The notes under the pieces: generated by a model | What the model was told of the DNA's origin: nothing | The model's input: only the letters and a program-made list of their open reading frames with translations | Database searches by the model: none | NCBI RefSeq assembly: GCF_002573715.1 | Contig: NZ_PDHM01000016.1 | Span: 599,649-663,648 of the forward strand | Length of the DNA: 64,000 nt | Direction: 5' to 3' | Source of the DNA: Paenibacillus sp. EZ-K15 | GTDB taxonomy: Bacteria > Bacillota > Bacilli > Paenibacillales > Paenibacillaceae | In this document: positions 1 to 8,209 of the stretch, one piece after another | Layout of the letters: the number at the start of each line of letters is the position of its first letter | How positions within the stretch are numbered: position 1 is the first letter of the stretch | Program-made: the position numbers and the translations under genes

Positions 1-2
1 GC

Positions 3-575
3 AACATCCTGATCTTTGATAACGGTGGCTGGGGCGGCTACGGAAAGCCGAATCCGGAAGCGGGGGATGGTTTGAAAATAGCTCGGCGTGACCATTCCCG
101 CATTTTGGAGATCAACCCCGTTACTCTAGAGATTGAATGGCAATATACGCCGACGGAAGCCGGATTCCAGGCTCCGCTTGACTCTTACCGTTTTTACAGC
201 CCATATATCAGTTCGGCACAGCGGCTTCCCAATGGCAACACCTTGATCACCGAAGGGGCGGACGGGCGAATATTCGAAGTGACACGAGAATTCGAGCTGG
301 TGTGGGAATATATTTCGCCATATAAAAACGCACGCAACTCCAACATGGTCTATCGCGCATACCGAGTTCCTTATGAATGGGTACCTCAGCTTGAATTGCC
401 CGTTGAGACAGAGATTGCTCCGCTTGATGTTGCCGATTACCGCCTGCCGGGGGCTGCGCCGAGAGGTGCCGTTACGAGCGTGGAAGTTGAAGGTACAATC
501 TCATATGGTGAGGGTGCGCTTTGCGTAGCTAGAACGGATGAAGTTGTGCACAAAGAGAGGGATCACGATGAGTAG
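3..575 (+). CDS. Arylsulfotransferase (ASST)-like protein, C-terminal part
   Basis: The 5' end lies outside the window; 190 codons are visible. The sequence has the beta-propeller style of the arylsulfotransferase family: a segment reading NILIFDNGG, then SRILEINPVTLEIEWQY, then LPNGNTLITEGADGRIFEVT followed by a W-E-Y segment. Members of this family move sulfate between aryl sulfate esters and phenols, although many bacterial relatives are uncharacterised. The stop overlaps the start of the next gene (an ATGAGTAG arrangement), so this gene is translationally coupled to a sulfonate/nitrate-type ABC importer. That context suggests a role in using organic sulfur compounds, which is inference. 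The catalytic histidine region is not in the window. Confidence 0.75.
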   Translation, partial: NILIFDNGGWGGYGKPNPEAGDGLKIARRDHSRILEINPVTLEIEWQYTPTEAGFQAPLDSYRFYSPYISSAQRLPNGNTLITEGADGRIFEVTREFELVWEYISPYKNARNSNMVYRAYRVPYEWVPQLELPVETEIAPLDVADYRLPGAAPRGAVTSVEVEGTISYGEGALCVARTDEVVHKERDHDE

Positions 576-1581
576 AAACCCATCTCTGAAGCTATGGAGT
601 TTTTGGTTTCTGTCGGTGATTCTTATCATGAGTATGCTAAGCGGGTGTGGCAATGGATCGGGCGAGCAGCAGGGGAGTCAGCTCAAACTGAAAATCGCGG
701 ACATATCTACCAATACCGTGTTTCGTGTGGCCAAAGACAAGGGTTTCTTCGACAAACACGGAATTGATGCCGAATTGGTTAACTTCGCTACGCCAGCTGA
801 AGGCGTGAACTCCTTATTCATTAAACAGGTAGACGTTGCATTCGGAGCGGACTTTCCGCTCCTGAACGCTGTCAGCAAAGGCGATTACTCTATCTTCGCT
901 TCATCCGGAACTGCAACGGATTTAAGCGCGAACGAATGGAAGCTGTTCGTTCGTAAAGAGATCGGGAGTGCTGCCGATCTCAAGGGTAAAAAATTAAGTT
1001 TCTCAAGAGGCACGTTCATCCCCTATCTTTGGGATGTTTATTTGGCTGATAACGGAGTTGCGTTGTCGGATGTGGAGCTGATCGGACAGGGAGGTTTCGA
1101 CGAGGCATATGTGGCGCTCAAAAAAGGCGACATCGACGCCGCCTGGGTATATGGGGCAGTGCTGAACGAGAAATTCGGCGCGCTTACCGAAGCCAAAGAA
1201 TTGTCGGATATGTCCAAGACACCGGTAAGGCTTGGAACGGGATTAATCGCTTCGAATGAATTGATCAACAGCAACAAGAAAGGTTTCGTAGCGCTTCTGA
1301 AAGCCCTGGATGAAGCGTCAGCTTATGCCCAGTCGCATGCGGACGAAACGGCGGACCTGATGTATGAAGAAGTCAAGCAGCCGAGAGAAGCGACCCTAAA
1401 GGATCTGCCGAAGAATCCATGGAATATTGGTTTTACGGAGAAAGCCTATGAAGGATTGCAGGGACAGAAGGAATATATGGTGGATAACGGCATCATTGAG
1501 AAGGATTTCGAACTGAACGAGAAATTGAACCTGGAATTGGTGAGAGCAGCATTCCCGGATCGAGTCATTGAATTAAAGTGA
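568..1581 (+). CDS. ABC transporter substrate-binding lipoprotein, sulfonate/nitrate/taurine type
   Basis: A 337-residue extracytoplasmic binding protein of the SsuA/TauA/NMT1 class. It has a hydrophobic signal segment and a lipobox (LSGC, lipidated Cys27), then the typical start of the mature domain with KIADISTNTVFRVAKDKGFF. The chosen ATG overlaps the previous stop and follows a GAGAGGG ribosome binding site; an upstream in-frame start at 538 would add ten residues in front of the signal peptide. The ATPase and permease genes follow directly, so the operon encodes a complete importer. The substrate cannot be read from sequence; the arylsulfotransferase neighbour makes an aliphatic or aryl sulfonate or sulfate ester plausible. 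Confidence 0.85.
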   Translation: MSRNPSLKLWSFWFLSVILIMSMLSGCGNGSGEQQGSQLKLKIADISTNTVFRVAKDKGFFDKHGIDAELVNFATPAEGVNSLFIKQVDVAFGADFPLLNAVSKGDYSIFASSGTATDLSANEWKLFVRKEIGSAADLKGKKLSFSRGTFIPYLWDVYLADNGVALSDVELIGQGGFDEAYVALKKGDIDAAWVYGAVLNEKFGALTEAKELSDMSKTPVRLGTGLIASNELINSNKKGFVALLKALDEASAYAQSHADETADLMYEEVKQPREATLKDLPKNPWNIGFTEKAYEGLQGQKEYMVDNGIIEKDFELNEKLNLELVRAAFPDRVIELK

Positions 1582-1594
1582 GGAGATGAAGAAG

Positions 1595-2374
1595 ATGAGA
1601 GCAGCGTCAAGGCAGAATGAAATCCATATTGAACAGTTGAACAAAAGCTACATACAGCAACCCTCGGCAGGTGACTTGCACTATATTATCCAGGACGTCA
1701 ATCTGGTGGTAAAAGGCGGCGAGTTCTTTGTTCTTCTGGGTCCGAGCGGTTGCGGTAAGTCGACGCTGCTTAGTCTGATTGCCGGTTTTGTATCCAAGAC
1801 GTCGGGCCAGGTGAGAGTGGGTGAGAAGGAGGTAGAGCGCCCGGGCCAGGATCGCGCCGTGGTATTCCAGCAAGCGGATTCCTCCTTGTTCCCATGGCTG
1901 ACCGTAAGAGAAAATGTGGAATTTGGACTTCGCATGAAACGTATACCTGCTGCGAAGCGAAAGGACATATCCAACCAGTTTATTTCGCTAGTAGGTCTTG
2001 CGGGGCATGAGAGCAAATATCCACGCGAACTGTCAGGCGGTATGAAACAGCGGGTACAGCTGGCAAGGGTATTATCCAATGATCCGGCGATTCTGCTCAT
2101 GGATGAACCGTTCGGCGCATTGGATGCGATGACAAGGCGGACCATGCAGAGGGAGTTGGTACGCATATGGCAGGACACCGACAAAACCGTCATCTTCGTG
2201 ACGCACGATATTCAAGAAGCCCTCCTACTGGGAGGACGTATCGGCATCATGTCAGCGGGACCCTCCTCGAAAATAACGGATATCTACGAGGTGCCTCTCG
2301 CTTACCCGAGAGATTTATCAGATCCGGCTTTCCATGCGCTGTATAACCAAATCCAATCTCATTTTGACGAGTAG
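1595..2374 (+). CDS. ABC transporter ATP-binding protein, SsuB/TauB type
   Basis: A 259-residue ATPase subunit. It shows Walker A GPSGCGKST (residues 49-57), the Q-loop region VVFQQADSSLFPW, the signature LSGGMKQR (about 146-153), Walker B ILLMDE (about 166-171) and the H-loop in VTHDIQEAL. The FPWLTVREN segment after the Q-loop is typical of the nitrate/sulfonate/taurine subfamily. The ATG at 1595 is preferred over the one at 1586 because the AGGAG at 1581-1585 abuts the latter and sits nine bases before the former. It lies 13 bases after the binding-protein gene and feeds into the permease gene; the proteins should form one membrane complex. Confidence 0.9.
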   Translation: MRAASRQNEIHIEQLNKSYIQQPSAGDLHYIIQDVNLVVKGGEFFVLLGPSGCGKSTLLSLIAGFVSKTSGQVRVGEKEVERPGQDRAVVFQQADSSLFPWLTVRENVEFGLRMKRIPAAKRKDISNQFISLVGLAGHESKYPRELSGGMKQRVQLARVLSNDPAILLMDEPFGALDAMTRRTMQRELVRIWQDTDKTVIFVTHDIQEALLLGGRIGIMSAGPSSKITDIYEVPLAYPRDLSDPAFHALYNQIQSHFDE

Positions 2375-2390
2375 AGAGGAAGGAAGACCC

Positions 2391-3167
2391 ATGAGCAAGA
2401 AACTTAAGAAATGGTCGCTTCATATTCTGCTGTGGATCGCTGGCCTTGGCGTCTGGCAGTTGCTTTCCCTTGCGTATGGGCCTGACATTCTGCCGGGTCC
2501 GATCTATACCGCCAAGGGCGGATACGAATTGTTGACGGATGGCACCCTGATTCAGTATATCGGGATCAGTTCATACCGGGTGCTGCTCGGCTGGACCCTC
2601 GGTAGTCTGATTGCGATTCCGGTCGGACTCATCATCGGAAAGGTCGGGCCGATCCGCGCTTTCGCCGAGCCTTTCCTTAATTTCATCCGGTTCATCCCGC
2701 CGATTGCCTTCATCACCTTGTTTCTGGTCTGGTTTGGCATCGGGGAAACATCGAAAGTTATGCTTATTCTGTATGCAACCTTCTTCATTGTAGTATTAAA
2801 TACATTGACGGGCGTCTTAGCCGTGGAAGAGGATAAGATTCGCTCCGCCCGCAGCATGGGAGCATCCGAATGGCAAATTGTGCAACATGTCATCATTCCT
2901 GCGACGGTCCCTTTTATGTTCACCGGCATCCGGCTTGCCATGGGTACCTCGTTCATGGCAATTATCGGGGCAGAGATGATCGCGTCCAATGAAGGCGTGG
3001 GGTATCTGATCTGGAATTCACGTTTGTTCTTCCGTACGGATTGGATTTTTGTCGGATTGATTTGTCTGGGTTTGATGGGGTTTATAACGGACCGTGCCGT
3101 GGGTCTGCTCGGGCGCAAGTTGTTGTCTCGTTACGGGGTGGTCAGTACAAATTCACTGCGTCGTTGA
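2391..3167 (+). CDS. ABC transporter permease, SsuC/TauC type
   Basis: A 258-residue inner-membrane subunit with about six hydrophobic segments. It carries the cytoplasmic coupling motif around SARSMGASEWQIVQHVIIPAT (EAA-loop), as in BPD-type permeases of sulfonate and taurine importers. The ATG at 2391 follows a GAGGAAGG ribosome binding site 16 bases after the ATPase stop; a longer reading frame starting inside the ATPase gene is not supported. It is the last gene of the operon and is followed by a strong terminator at 3186-3226. Confidence 0.9.
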   Translation: MSKKLKKWSLHILLWIAGLGVWQLLSLAYGPDILPGPIYTAKGGYELLTDGTLIQYIGISSYRVLLGWTLGSLIAIPVGLIIGKVGPIRAFAEPFLNFIRFIPPIAFITLFLVWFGIGETSKVMLILYATFFIVVLNTLTGVLAVEEDKIRSARSMGASEWQIVQHVIIPATVPFMFTGIRLAMGTSFMAIIGAEMIASNEGVGYLIWNSRLFFRTDWIFVGLICLGLMGFITDRAVGLLGRKLLSRYGVVSTNSLRR

Positions 3168-3185
3168 ACGTGGTGCATGATACGA

Positions 3186-3226
3186 AGCAGCAGCTCCCTC
3201 TTATGGAGGGGGCTGCTGCTTTTTCA
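3186..3226. terminator. Bidirectional rho-independent terminator
   Basis: A GC-rich hairpin with arms of about 15 bases (AGCAGCAGCTCCCTC and its near complement) around a four-base loop, followed by TTTTTC. It separates the sulfonate-type importer from the convergent XRE-cupin gene. An A-rich stretch on the other side is short, so termination from the minus strand is less certain. Confidence 0.85.
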
Positions 3227-3236
3227 TAAATTTTGG

Positions 3237-3794
3237 TTAACTGGAATAGTGGATCACCATACTTAACCGGTTCATGGAGGCGCCGGAGTTATGGTAAACA
3301 TGAGGTTTATCAGCCTTAAACCGAATGGATTCCCCTTGATTTACTGTATATTCCTCATTATCGATGCGAATGGTGATCTCCCCTTCGAATACGGTAATAA
3401 ACTCCTCCGTCCCCTCGATATGCGATTCTGCACTTAAATAGCCACCATAGTCCATTTCTAACGAATACATTTCAAAGCGCCGCCCGTCCTCAAATGGAAA
3501 ATAAGGATAAATCCGAACTTTTCCGTTATCCTCTACCAGCGCTTGTACCTCTTCTTGAGATACCACGACCGTTTCGGAATGAGGCTCATTAATCAAAGAC
3601 GTAAAAGAAAGCTTTAACCCGTTCGCGATTTTCCATACGGTTGTTATGGAGGGACTCGATTCTCCACGTTCGATCTGACCCAGCATCGTCTTGCTGATTC
3701 CAGTCAATTCCGCGACTTTATCCAGGCTTAGCTTCCTCTGCTCCCTTAGCAGCTTCATATTATTTGCCAATATTAAATGAATGGGCTTCGACAT
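3237..3794 (-). CDS. XRE-family regulator with C-terminal cupin domain
   Basis: 185 residues. An N-terminal Cro/C1-type helix-turn-helix (about residues 9-62, with LDKVAELTGISKTMLGQIERGESSPS) is joined to a small cupin barrel (about 110-180, with EEFITVFEGEITI and the HVYHN segment). Such proteins usually sense a small metabolite in the cupin and repress a neighbouring exporter or catabolic gene. The ATG at 3794 follows AAGGCGG at good spacing; an upstream start would add 14 residues without an evident ribosome binding site. It is divergent from a LysE-type exporter, and the shared upstream region holds repeated TATAAC motifs that could be its operator. Confidence 0.88.
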   Translation of the reverse strand: MSKPIHLILANNMKLLREQRKLSLDKVAELTGISKTMLGQIERGESSPSITTVWKIANGLKLSFTSLINEPHSETVVVSQEEVQALVEDNGKVRIYPYFPFEDGRRFEMYSLEMDYGGYLSAESHIEGTEEFITVFEGEITIRIDNEEYTVNQGESIRFKADKPHVYHNSGASMNRLSMVIHYSS

Positions 3795-3817
3795 CAAACA
3801 CCGCCTTTTTAATAGAT

Positions 3818-3890
3818 TGTACGTTATAGCATACATAATGTATAATTATAACGCACAGACGCTATAACGCACAATTATAACTACTATAAC
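3818..3890. promoter_or_regulatory. Candidate operator: repeated TATAACGCACA motifs between regulator and LysE genes
   Basis: The divergent intergenic region holds TATAACGCACA at 3847-3857 and 3863-3873, exactly 16 bases apart, further TATAAC copies at 3876-3881 and 3885-3890, and an inverted copy TGTACGTTATAGC at 3818-3830 that nearly matches the reverse complement of GCTATAACGCACA at 3861-3873. The arrangement is what one expects for binding of the adjacent XRE-cupin regulator. The motif call is direct; its function is inference. Confidence 0.55.
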
Positions 3891-3911
3891 ATATGTGAAA
3901 GGAGGGAGCGC

Positions 3912-4499
3912 GTGTTCATCGTTCCGCTGTTGACTTATGCCATTGTCGCGTCATTTACGCCCGGCCCCAACAACATCATTTCGATGACGAATGCACGGAG
4001 CTACGGATTTAAAAGAACGATGCGCTTTATCGGAGGGGTAGCGGCTGGATGCTTGGTCATTATGTTGTTGTCCAGCTATTTCAATCTGGTATTATATCCA
4101 TTCATTCCGAAGATTAGGTTTGTTATGAATATCATCGGATGCCTGTACCTGATCTATCTTGCCATTAAAATCATGCAGAGCAAGCCGCAAGATGCAGATG
4201 ATAAGGCGCGTGGATTCAATACCTTTTACTTCGGATTCATCTTTCAGTTCATGAATCCGAAGGTTATTTTATACGGGATTACGGCGATATCGACCTTCGT
4301 CATGCCCATCTCTACATCCCATGCGCAGTTGTTATCATACTCGTTCTTGCTCACGATCGTCGGCATTTGTGCCAACATGACCTGGGCGTTGTTCGGTTCG
4401 CTATTCCAGCATCTGTTGTCCCGATATGAGCGCCCGTTTAATATATCGATGGGATTGCTTCTGCTTTACAGCGCATTTTCTATTTATGCCGCCAACTGA
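3912..4499 (+). CDS. LysE/RhtB-family amino acid (or metabolite) exporter
   Basis: 195 residues, about six hydrophobic segments. The N-terminal FTPGPNNIISMTNA segment is the family signature; LysE/RhtB proteins export amino acids or related small molecules. The GTG start at 3912 is preceded by GGAGGG six bases upstream. It stands alone, divergent from the XRE-cupin regulator gene, a very common pairing in which the regulator controls the exporter. The substrate is unknown. Confidence 0.87.
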   Translation: MFIVPLLTYAIVASFTPGPNNIISMTNARSYGFKRTMRFIGGVAAGCLVIMLLSSYFNLVLYPFIPKIRFVMNIIGCLYLIYLAIKIMQSKPQDADDKARGFNTFYFGFIFQFMNPKVILYGITAISTFVMPISTSHAQLLSYSFLLTIVGICANMTWALFGSLFQHLLSRYERPFNISMGLLLLYSAFSIYAAN

Positions 4500-4543
4500 T
4501 ACACTCGCTTCATCGTGTGTCATAGACGCTTTAACTAAAAAAA

Positions 4544-4587
4544 CAAGGCTTCCCGGATTACTCATTCGGAAAGCCTTGCCTTTTTTT
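4544..4587. terminator. Bidirectional terminator between LysE and ldh
   Basis: Hairpin CAAGGCTTCCCG / CGGAAAGCCTTG with an 11-base loop, flanked by A7 on the left and T7 on the right, so it can serve both convergent genes. Its T-tract overlaps the stop codon of ldh. Confidence 0.85.
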
Positions 4588-5518
4588 ATTCGAAAATGTT
4601 GGAGATTTGCTCTTTCAGTTTGTTAGCGGATGCATGGAACTGGTTTAGTTCCTCGTCATTTAACTCAAGATTCAGAATTTCCCGAACCCCTGTACGATCA
4701 ACCACACATGGTACACCTAAGTATACATCGGATACACCGTGGTAGTCCGTGAGCAGCGTGGATACATTGAGAACGGAACCTTCGTTTTGCAAAATGGAGA
4801 CGATGATCCGATCGAGCGCCAAGGCGATCGCATAGGAAGTGGAGCCCTTGGCGTTAATGATTTCATAAGCCGCATTCTTGGTGCGGTCGAAAATATCCTC
4901 TTTTTCCCCGTCTGTCAGATCGATCCCGATCCCCGCGATGTTGGCAATGCTCCAGAGCGGCAGCTCGGAATCGCCGTGTTCCCCGACGATATGGGCGTGT
5001 ATGCTGCGCGGATTAATGCCTTTGTTTTGTCCGATCAAATACCGGAAACGGGCGCTATCCAGCAAGGTACCGGAACCGATTACGCGATTGACCGGGAAGC
5101 CGCTCTTCTTCAACGTGACGTAAGACAGAATATCAACCGGATTCGTAGCCACAAGAATGATGCCATGATCATTGTATTTCACGATATTTTGGATAATGTC
5201 GTCAAATATCGCCGTATTGCGCTTCAATAAATCAATTCGGGTCTCGCCAGGTCTTTGGTTGGAACCTGCGGCAATGACAATGATGTCTGCATCCTTGCAA
5301 TCGCTGTAATCTCCAGCCCAAAGCTTCACGCCGCCGGCAAAGGGGAGGCCGTGATTCATATCCAAAGCTTCGCCAAGAGCTTTGTCATGGTTTGCATCGA
5401 TTAATACCAGTTCAGATACTCTCTCACGCAAGAATAAGGTGTACGCAGTCGTTGCTCCTACAGCTCCTGTACCGATGATCACCACGCGGGACGGACGCTG
5501 AGCTTCATTTTTTGTCAT
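4586..5518 (-). CDS. ldh: L-lactate dehydrogenase
   Basis: 310 residues, the normal length of bacterial LDH. It reduces pyruvate to L-lactate with NADH in the cytoplasm, regenerating NAD in fermentation. Visible features are the Rossmann GTGAVGATTA segment near residue 16, the substrate loop GSNQRPGETR whose Gln marks lactate rather than malate dehydrogenase, NPVDILSYV, and the catalytic histidine in VGEHGDSELP. The ATG at 5518 has GGGAGAG about eight bases upstream. It is monocistronic. I looked for a Rex-type palindrome (GTGAA-N6-TTCAC) upstream and did not find a convincing one. Confidence 0.93.
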   Translation of the reverse strand: MTKNEAQRPSRVVIIGTGAVGATTAYTLFLRERVSELVLIDANHDKALGEALDMNHGLPFAGGVKLWAGDYSDCKDADIIVIAAGSNQRPGETRIDLLKRNTAIFDDIIQNIVKYNDHGIILVATNPVDILSYVTLKKSGFPVNRVIGSGTLLDSARFRYLIGQNKGINPRSIHAHIVGEHGDSELPLWSIANIAGIGIDLTDGEKEDIFDRTKNAAYEIINAKGSTSYAIALALDRIIVSILQNEGSVLNVSTLLTDYHGVSDVYLGVPCVVDRTGVREILNLELNDEELNQFHASANKLKEQISNIFE

Positions 5519-5784
5519 AAGTGTTTCTCTCCCTTGTACTGAGTTAATGAAATTTGGTGAATGGTTGTACTTCTAATGACTTACCCTATTTGGCTGCGCG
5601 AACTGTGACTCCCTAAGGCATCGTCGATAGTAATGATAACATATTCAGGAAGATTTAAGCAGCGGGAATGTGATTTATTTCATCTTGCATGTTCATTATT
5701 TAACTTTGACAATGTCAGAAACATCTCTCCTTCATCCCATGGTGAATCAAGGGGAGGGGATCACGCTTTCGCCAAAGGTGGTCA

Positions 5785-6420
5785 TCAGTGCTTATCGGCA
5801 ATTCTCTCACGTATAAACGAAGTGAATCGTTGCTTTAATTCCTGGATCATGACCTTCTGATATTCATTACCGTCATGGTAGAGCTCGCCGATCTTCTTGT
5901 ACGTTTGGTCCAGTTGTTCTTGATAGGCTGCAGCTTGTTTATCGGGATAGTTCCTTTTGAACTCGTCCATGACGTTCTGGATGTATGCCGGTCGAGCGCC
6001 CCAAGTTCCAAATACCTCTCCGGTGCTTGCATGGAGGAAAACTGCAATCGGCTGGGCGCGTCCGCCATCCGTGAGAAACAGATCCATAGTCTCCATATGA
6101 TCTTCCATAATGAGCACTTCAGACGGGATACGGCTATATTCCAATATTCTAAACAGTACAGGAACATTCCATATGACATCCGGACACCAATCCGTACAGA
6201 GAAGCAGGCAGTGCAGTTGGTTGAATGGGTTTCGCTCAGAAGTGAAGAATTGTTCACTCTCTTTATTCTCCCACTGGAAGCGATCATATACCTGTCTAAA
6301 TAATTCCTTCGTATTAGGGATGCTGCTCAATTTCATTTCCCGAATCTTCATATTCTCCATAAATTGTAGAGGCGTTATGCCCTGGCCGATTTTGTGTTGG
6401 AGATGGATGGGATGAGTCAT
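5785..6420 (-). CDS. Thioredoxin-like protein lacking the second active-site cysteine
   Basis: 211 residues. The central part LLLCTDWCPDVIWNVPVLFRI resembles the thioredoxin-like family often found in Bacillota (usual motif WCPDC), followed by PIAVFLHASTGEVFGTWGARP. Here the motif reads WCPDV, so the usual second cysteine is a valine; an extra cysteine lies three residues before the tryptophan-cysteine pair. The C-terminal 50 residues are helical and basic. The start at 6420 is preferred because an AAGGA lies 11 bases upstream; in-frame starts at 6456 and 6480 are possible. It is divergent from a MocR-type regulator and has one of the two matching palindromes in front of it. Its redox activity is uncertain. 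Confidence 0.75.
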   Translation of the reverse strand: MTHPIHLQHKIGQGITPLQFMENMKIREMKLSSIPNTKELFRQVYDRFQWENKESEQFFTSERNPFNQLHCLLLCTDWCPDVIWNVPVLFRILEYSRIPSEVLIMEDHMETMDLFLTDGGRAQPIAVFLHASTGEVFGTWGARPAYIQNVMDEFKRNYPDKQAAAYQEQLDQTYKKIGELYHDGNEYQKVMIQELKQRFTSFIRERIADKH

Positions 6421-6493
6421 AGGATCATACGTCCTTTCATAACGTAATAGATTCATATTGATATACATCCAAGCTAGCATTAACTTAAAGCAA

Positions 6494-6519
6494 AACTGAC
6501 CACATAAAAATGGTCAGTT
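6494..6519. promoter_or_regulatory. Candidate operator palindrome AACTGACC-N10-GGTCAGTT (copy 1)
   Basis: An inverted repeat whose arms extend to AAAACTGACCA / TGGTCAGTTTT (6492-6521). It sits between the divergent thioredoxin-like and MocR-type genes. The same arms with the same ten-base spacer recur at 8145-8170. A terminator is unlikely because neither flanking gene ends here. Best read as the binding site of the adjacent MocR regulator. Confidence 0.6.
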
Positions 6520-6684
6520 TTTATCTGTTTAAGAAAGTCAGATGTTAATGAATGTTGTATGATCGATTGAAGAGCTTCGTGACGGGGGATGCGAGCAACC
6601 TGGACTGGATTTAATGTATAATTCAGTAAACCTATCTATGATTATGCCAGTGAATTTTATTAAGAATGCCTGAGGTGGTCCAAC

Positions 6685-8106
6685 TTGTTTGATATTCTTC
6701 TACCTGAGCAAAACGAATTCCCGTTATACCAGCAGTTATATCTTCAAATTCGTGAGGGTATTCGTAATGGCACCATTCCCGACGGACAACGATTGCCTTC
6801 CATTCGTTCTCTCCAGCTTCAACTCAATATAAGCAAAACGCCGATAGAAACAGCTTATCACATGTTAACGTCAGAAGGGTATGTGGTCAGCAAACCGAGG
6901 TCGGGGCTATACGTCATGAATCCATATAAGGAACTATCACACCACCATCAACAGCAGCCTCCTTCTATAACAACGTTGTCTGTCATGCATTCTTATGCGC
7001 ATTCGAATCATGGGTTTATTGACTTTAATCCCACTCGATTAGATCAAGCGTCTTTTCCGGTAAGAACCTGGAATAAAATACTGAAGGAAGCGTTGGAACA
7101 GCATGTGAGTGAAATGGGAATGTATGGAGATCCGCAGGGTGAATACGAGCTTCGCACGGTGATTTCCGAATATTTACGGAATTCCAGAGGGGTTCATTCA
7201 ACACCTGATCAAATTGTGATAGGCGCCGGAACGGCTTATAGCATGGGGCTTCTTGCCAGAGTACTGACAGAGCTTAAGCATATTGCTGTTGAGGAGCCGG
7301 GTTACAGCTTGGTACGAGATCAATTTCAGCTGAATGGCTGCGATTTACTTCCGATTACGCTTAGCGATAAGGGAATCTCGCTTGACCAGCTGGAGCGCAG
7401 CCACGCACAGCTCGTATATGTCACGCCCTCTCACAAATTCCCGACGGGAAGCATCATGCCTTATCCGGAGCGAGAACGATTACTGGAGTGGGCCCATGCC
7501 AGAAATGCATACATTATCGAGGATGATTATGACGGCGAGTTTCGTTACCAGGGGAAACCCATTCCTTCCCTGCAAGGATTGGATAACAACGGGCGAGTCA
7601 TATATGCCGGCACCTTCTCGAAAGTGCTGACTCCGACATTGCGAATGAACTACCTTGTTCTGCCACCGGCGCTGCTGAATCAAATATCCCACATGCGTCA
7701 GGAAGTGTTCTTTGCCCCTTCACGCGTGGAACAGTGGGCAATGACCGCGTTTTTTGAACAGGGGCATTGGTACCGTCATATTCGTAAAGTGCGTAATCTG
7801 TACAGGAAGAGACATCATCAGTTGATTGAGTTGATCGAGACTTACCTTGGCGGGTTTGTTGAAATTACGGGTCAGAATTCAGGACTCCACATTCAGCTGA
7901 TCGTCAAAAAAGAAGTGACCTCGGAAGAATTGATTCAGGAGGCCGCGAACGTCGGGGTTATCGTATATGACCTGCGAAAAATGTGGATGAACCACGATCA
8001 AGATGCGAACCAGTTTCCGAGGTTATACATGGGATTTGCAAGCTTGACCGAAGCTGAAATGGAATCGGGAATTCGGCTTCTGCAAAAGGCTTGGAACATG
8101 GACTGA
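6685..8106 (+). CDS. MocR-type transcriptional regulator (GntR HTH plus PLP aminotransferase-like domain)
   Basis: 473 residues. An N-terminal GntR-type winged helix (about 1-80, with PLYQQLYLQIREGIRNG and LPSIRSL) is fused to a fold-type I aminotransferase-like domain. The PLP-binding lysine is K313 in AGTFSKVLTP, and IEDDYDGEFRY is the cofactor-binding stretch. MocR proteins use PLP or its adducts as ligands to control vitamin B6, amino acid or transport genes. The TTG start at 6685 follows GAGGTGG with a six-base gap. Matching palindromes lie upstream (6494) and just downstream (8145), suggesting control of itself, the thioredoxin-like gene and the N-acetyltransferase gene. Confidence 0.9.
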   Translation: MFDILLPEQNEFPLYQQLYLQIREGIRNGTIPDGQRLPSIRSLQLQLNISKTPIETAYHMLTSEGYVVSKPRSGLYVMNPYKELSHHHQQQPPSITTLSVMHSYAHSNHGFIDFNPTRLDQASFPVRTWNKILKEALEQHVSEMGMYGDPQGEYELRTVISEYLRNSRGVHSTPDQIVIGAGTAYSMGLLARVLTELKHIAVEEPGYSLVRDQFQLNGCDLLPITLSDKGISLDQLERSHAQLVYVTPSHKFPTGSIMPYPERERLLEWAHARNAYIIEDDYDGEFRYQGKPIPSLQGLDNNGRVIYAGTFSKVLTPTLRMNYLVLPPALLNQISHMRQEVFFAPSRVEQWAMTAFFEQGHWYRHIRKVRNLYRKRHHQLIELIETYLGGFVEITGQNSGLHIQLIVKKEVTSEELIQEAANVGVIVYDLRKMWMNHDQDANQFPRLYMGFASLTEAEMESGIRLLQKAWNMD

Positions 8107-8144
8107 ACACAGCATGTTATTAACTGTCTTTTATAAAATACTGA

Positions 8145-8170
8145 AACTGACCATTTCATAAGGGTCAGTT
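8145..8170. promoter_or_regulatory. Candidate operator palindrome AACTGACC-N10-GGTCAGTT (copy 2)
   Basis: Same arms and identical ten-base spacer as the site at 6494-6519, placed 40 bases before the start of the N-acetyltransferase gene. It follows the MocR gene and could double as a weak terminator, but the downstream sequence TGTTGTTTAT is a poor T-tract. The conserved spacing of two unlinked copies favours protein binding. Confidence 0.6.
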
Positions 8171-8209
8171 TGTTGTTTATGATAAGCAAAAAAAGTAGGA
8201 GTGCATGCT

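Noticed and set aside
2552..3118. 188-codon antisense frame opposite the sulfonate-type permease gene
   Set aside because: Shadow frame; the sense strand carries a clear permease with ribosome binding site and operon context.
5519..5650. Possible Rex (NADH-sensing) operator upstream of ldh
   Set aside because: TGAAATTTGGTGAA at about 5548-5561 is not an inverted GTGAA/TTCAC repeat, so the match is too weak.
5633..5860. 75-codon open frame on the plus strand between ldh and the thioredoxin-like gene
   Set aside because: It has no ribosome binding site, runs into the antisense of the thioredoxin-like gene and shows no family features.
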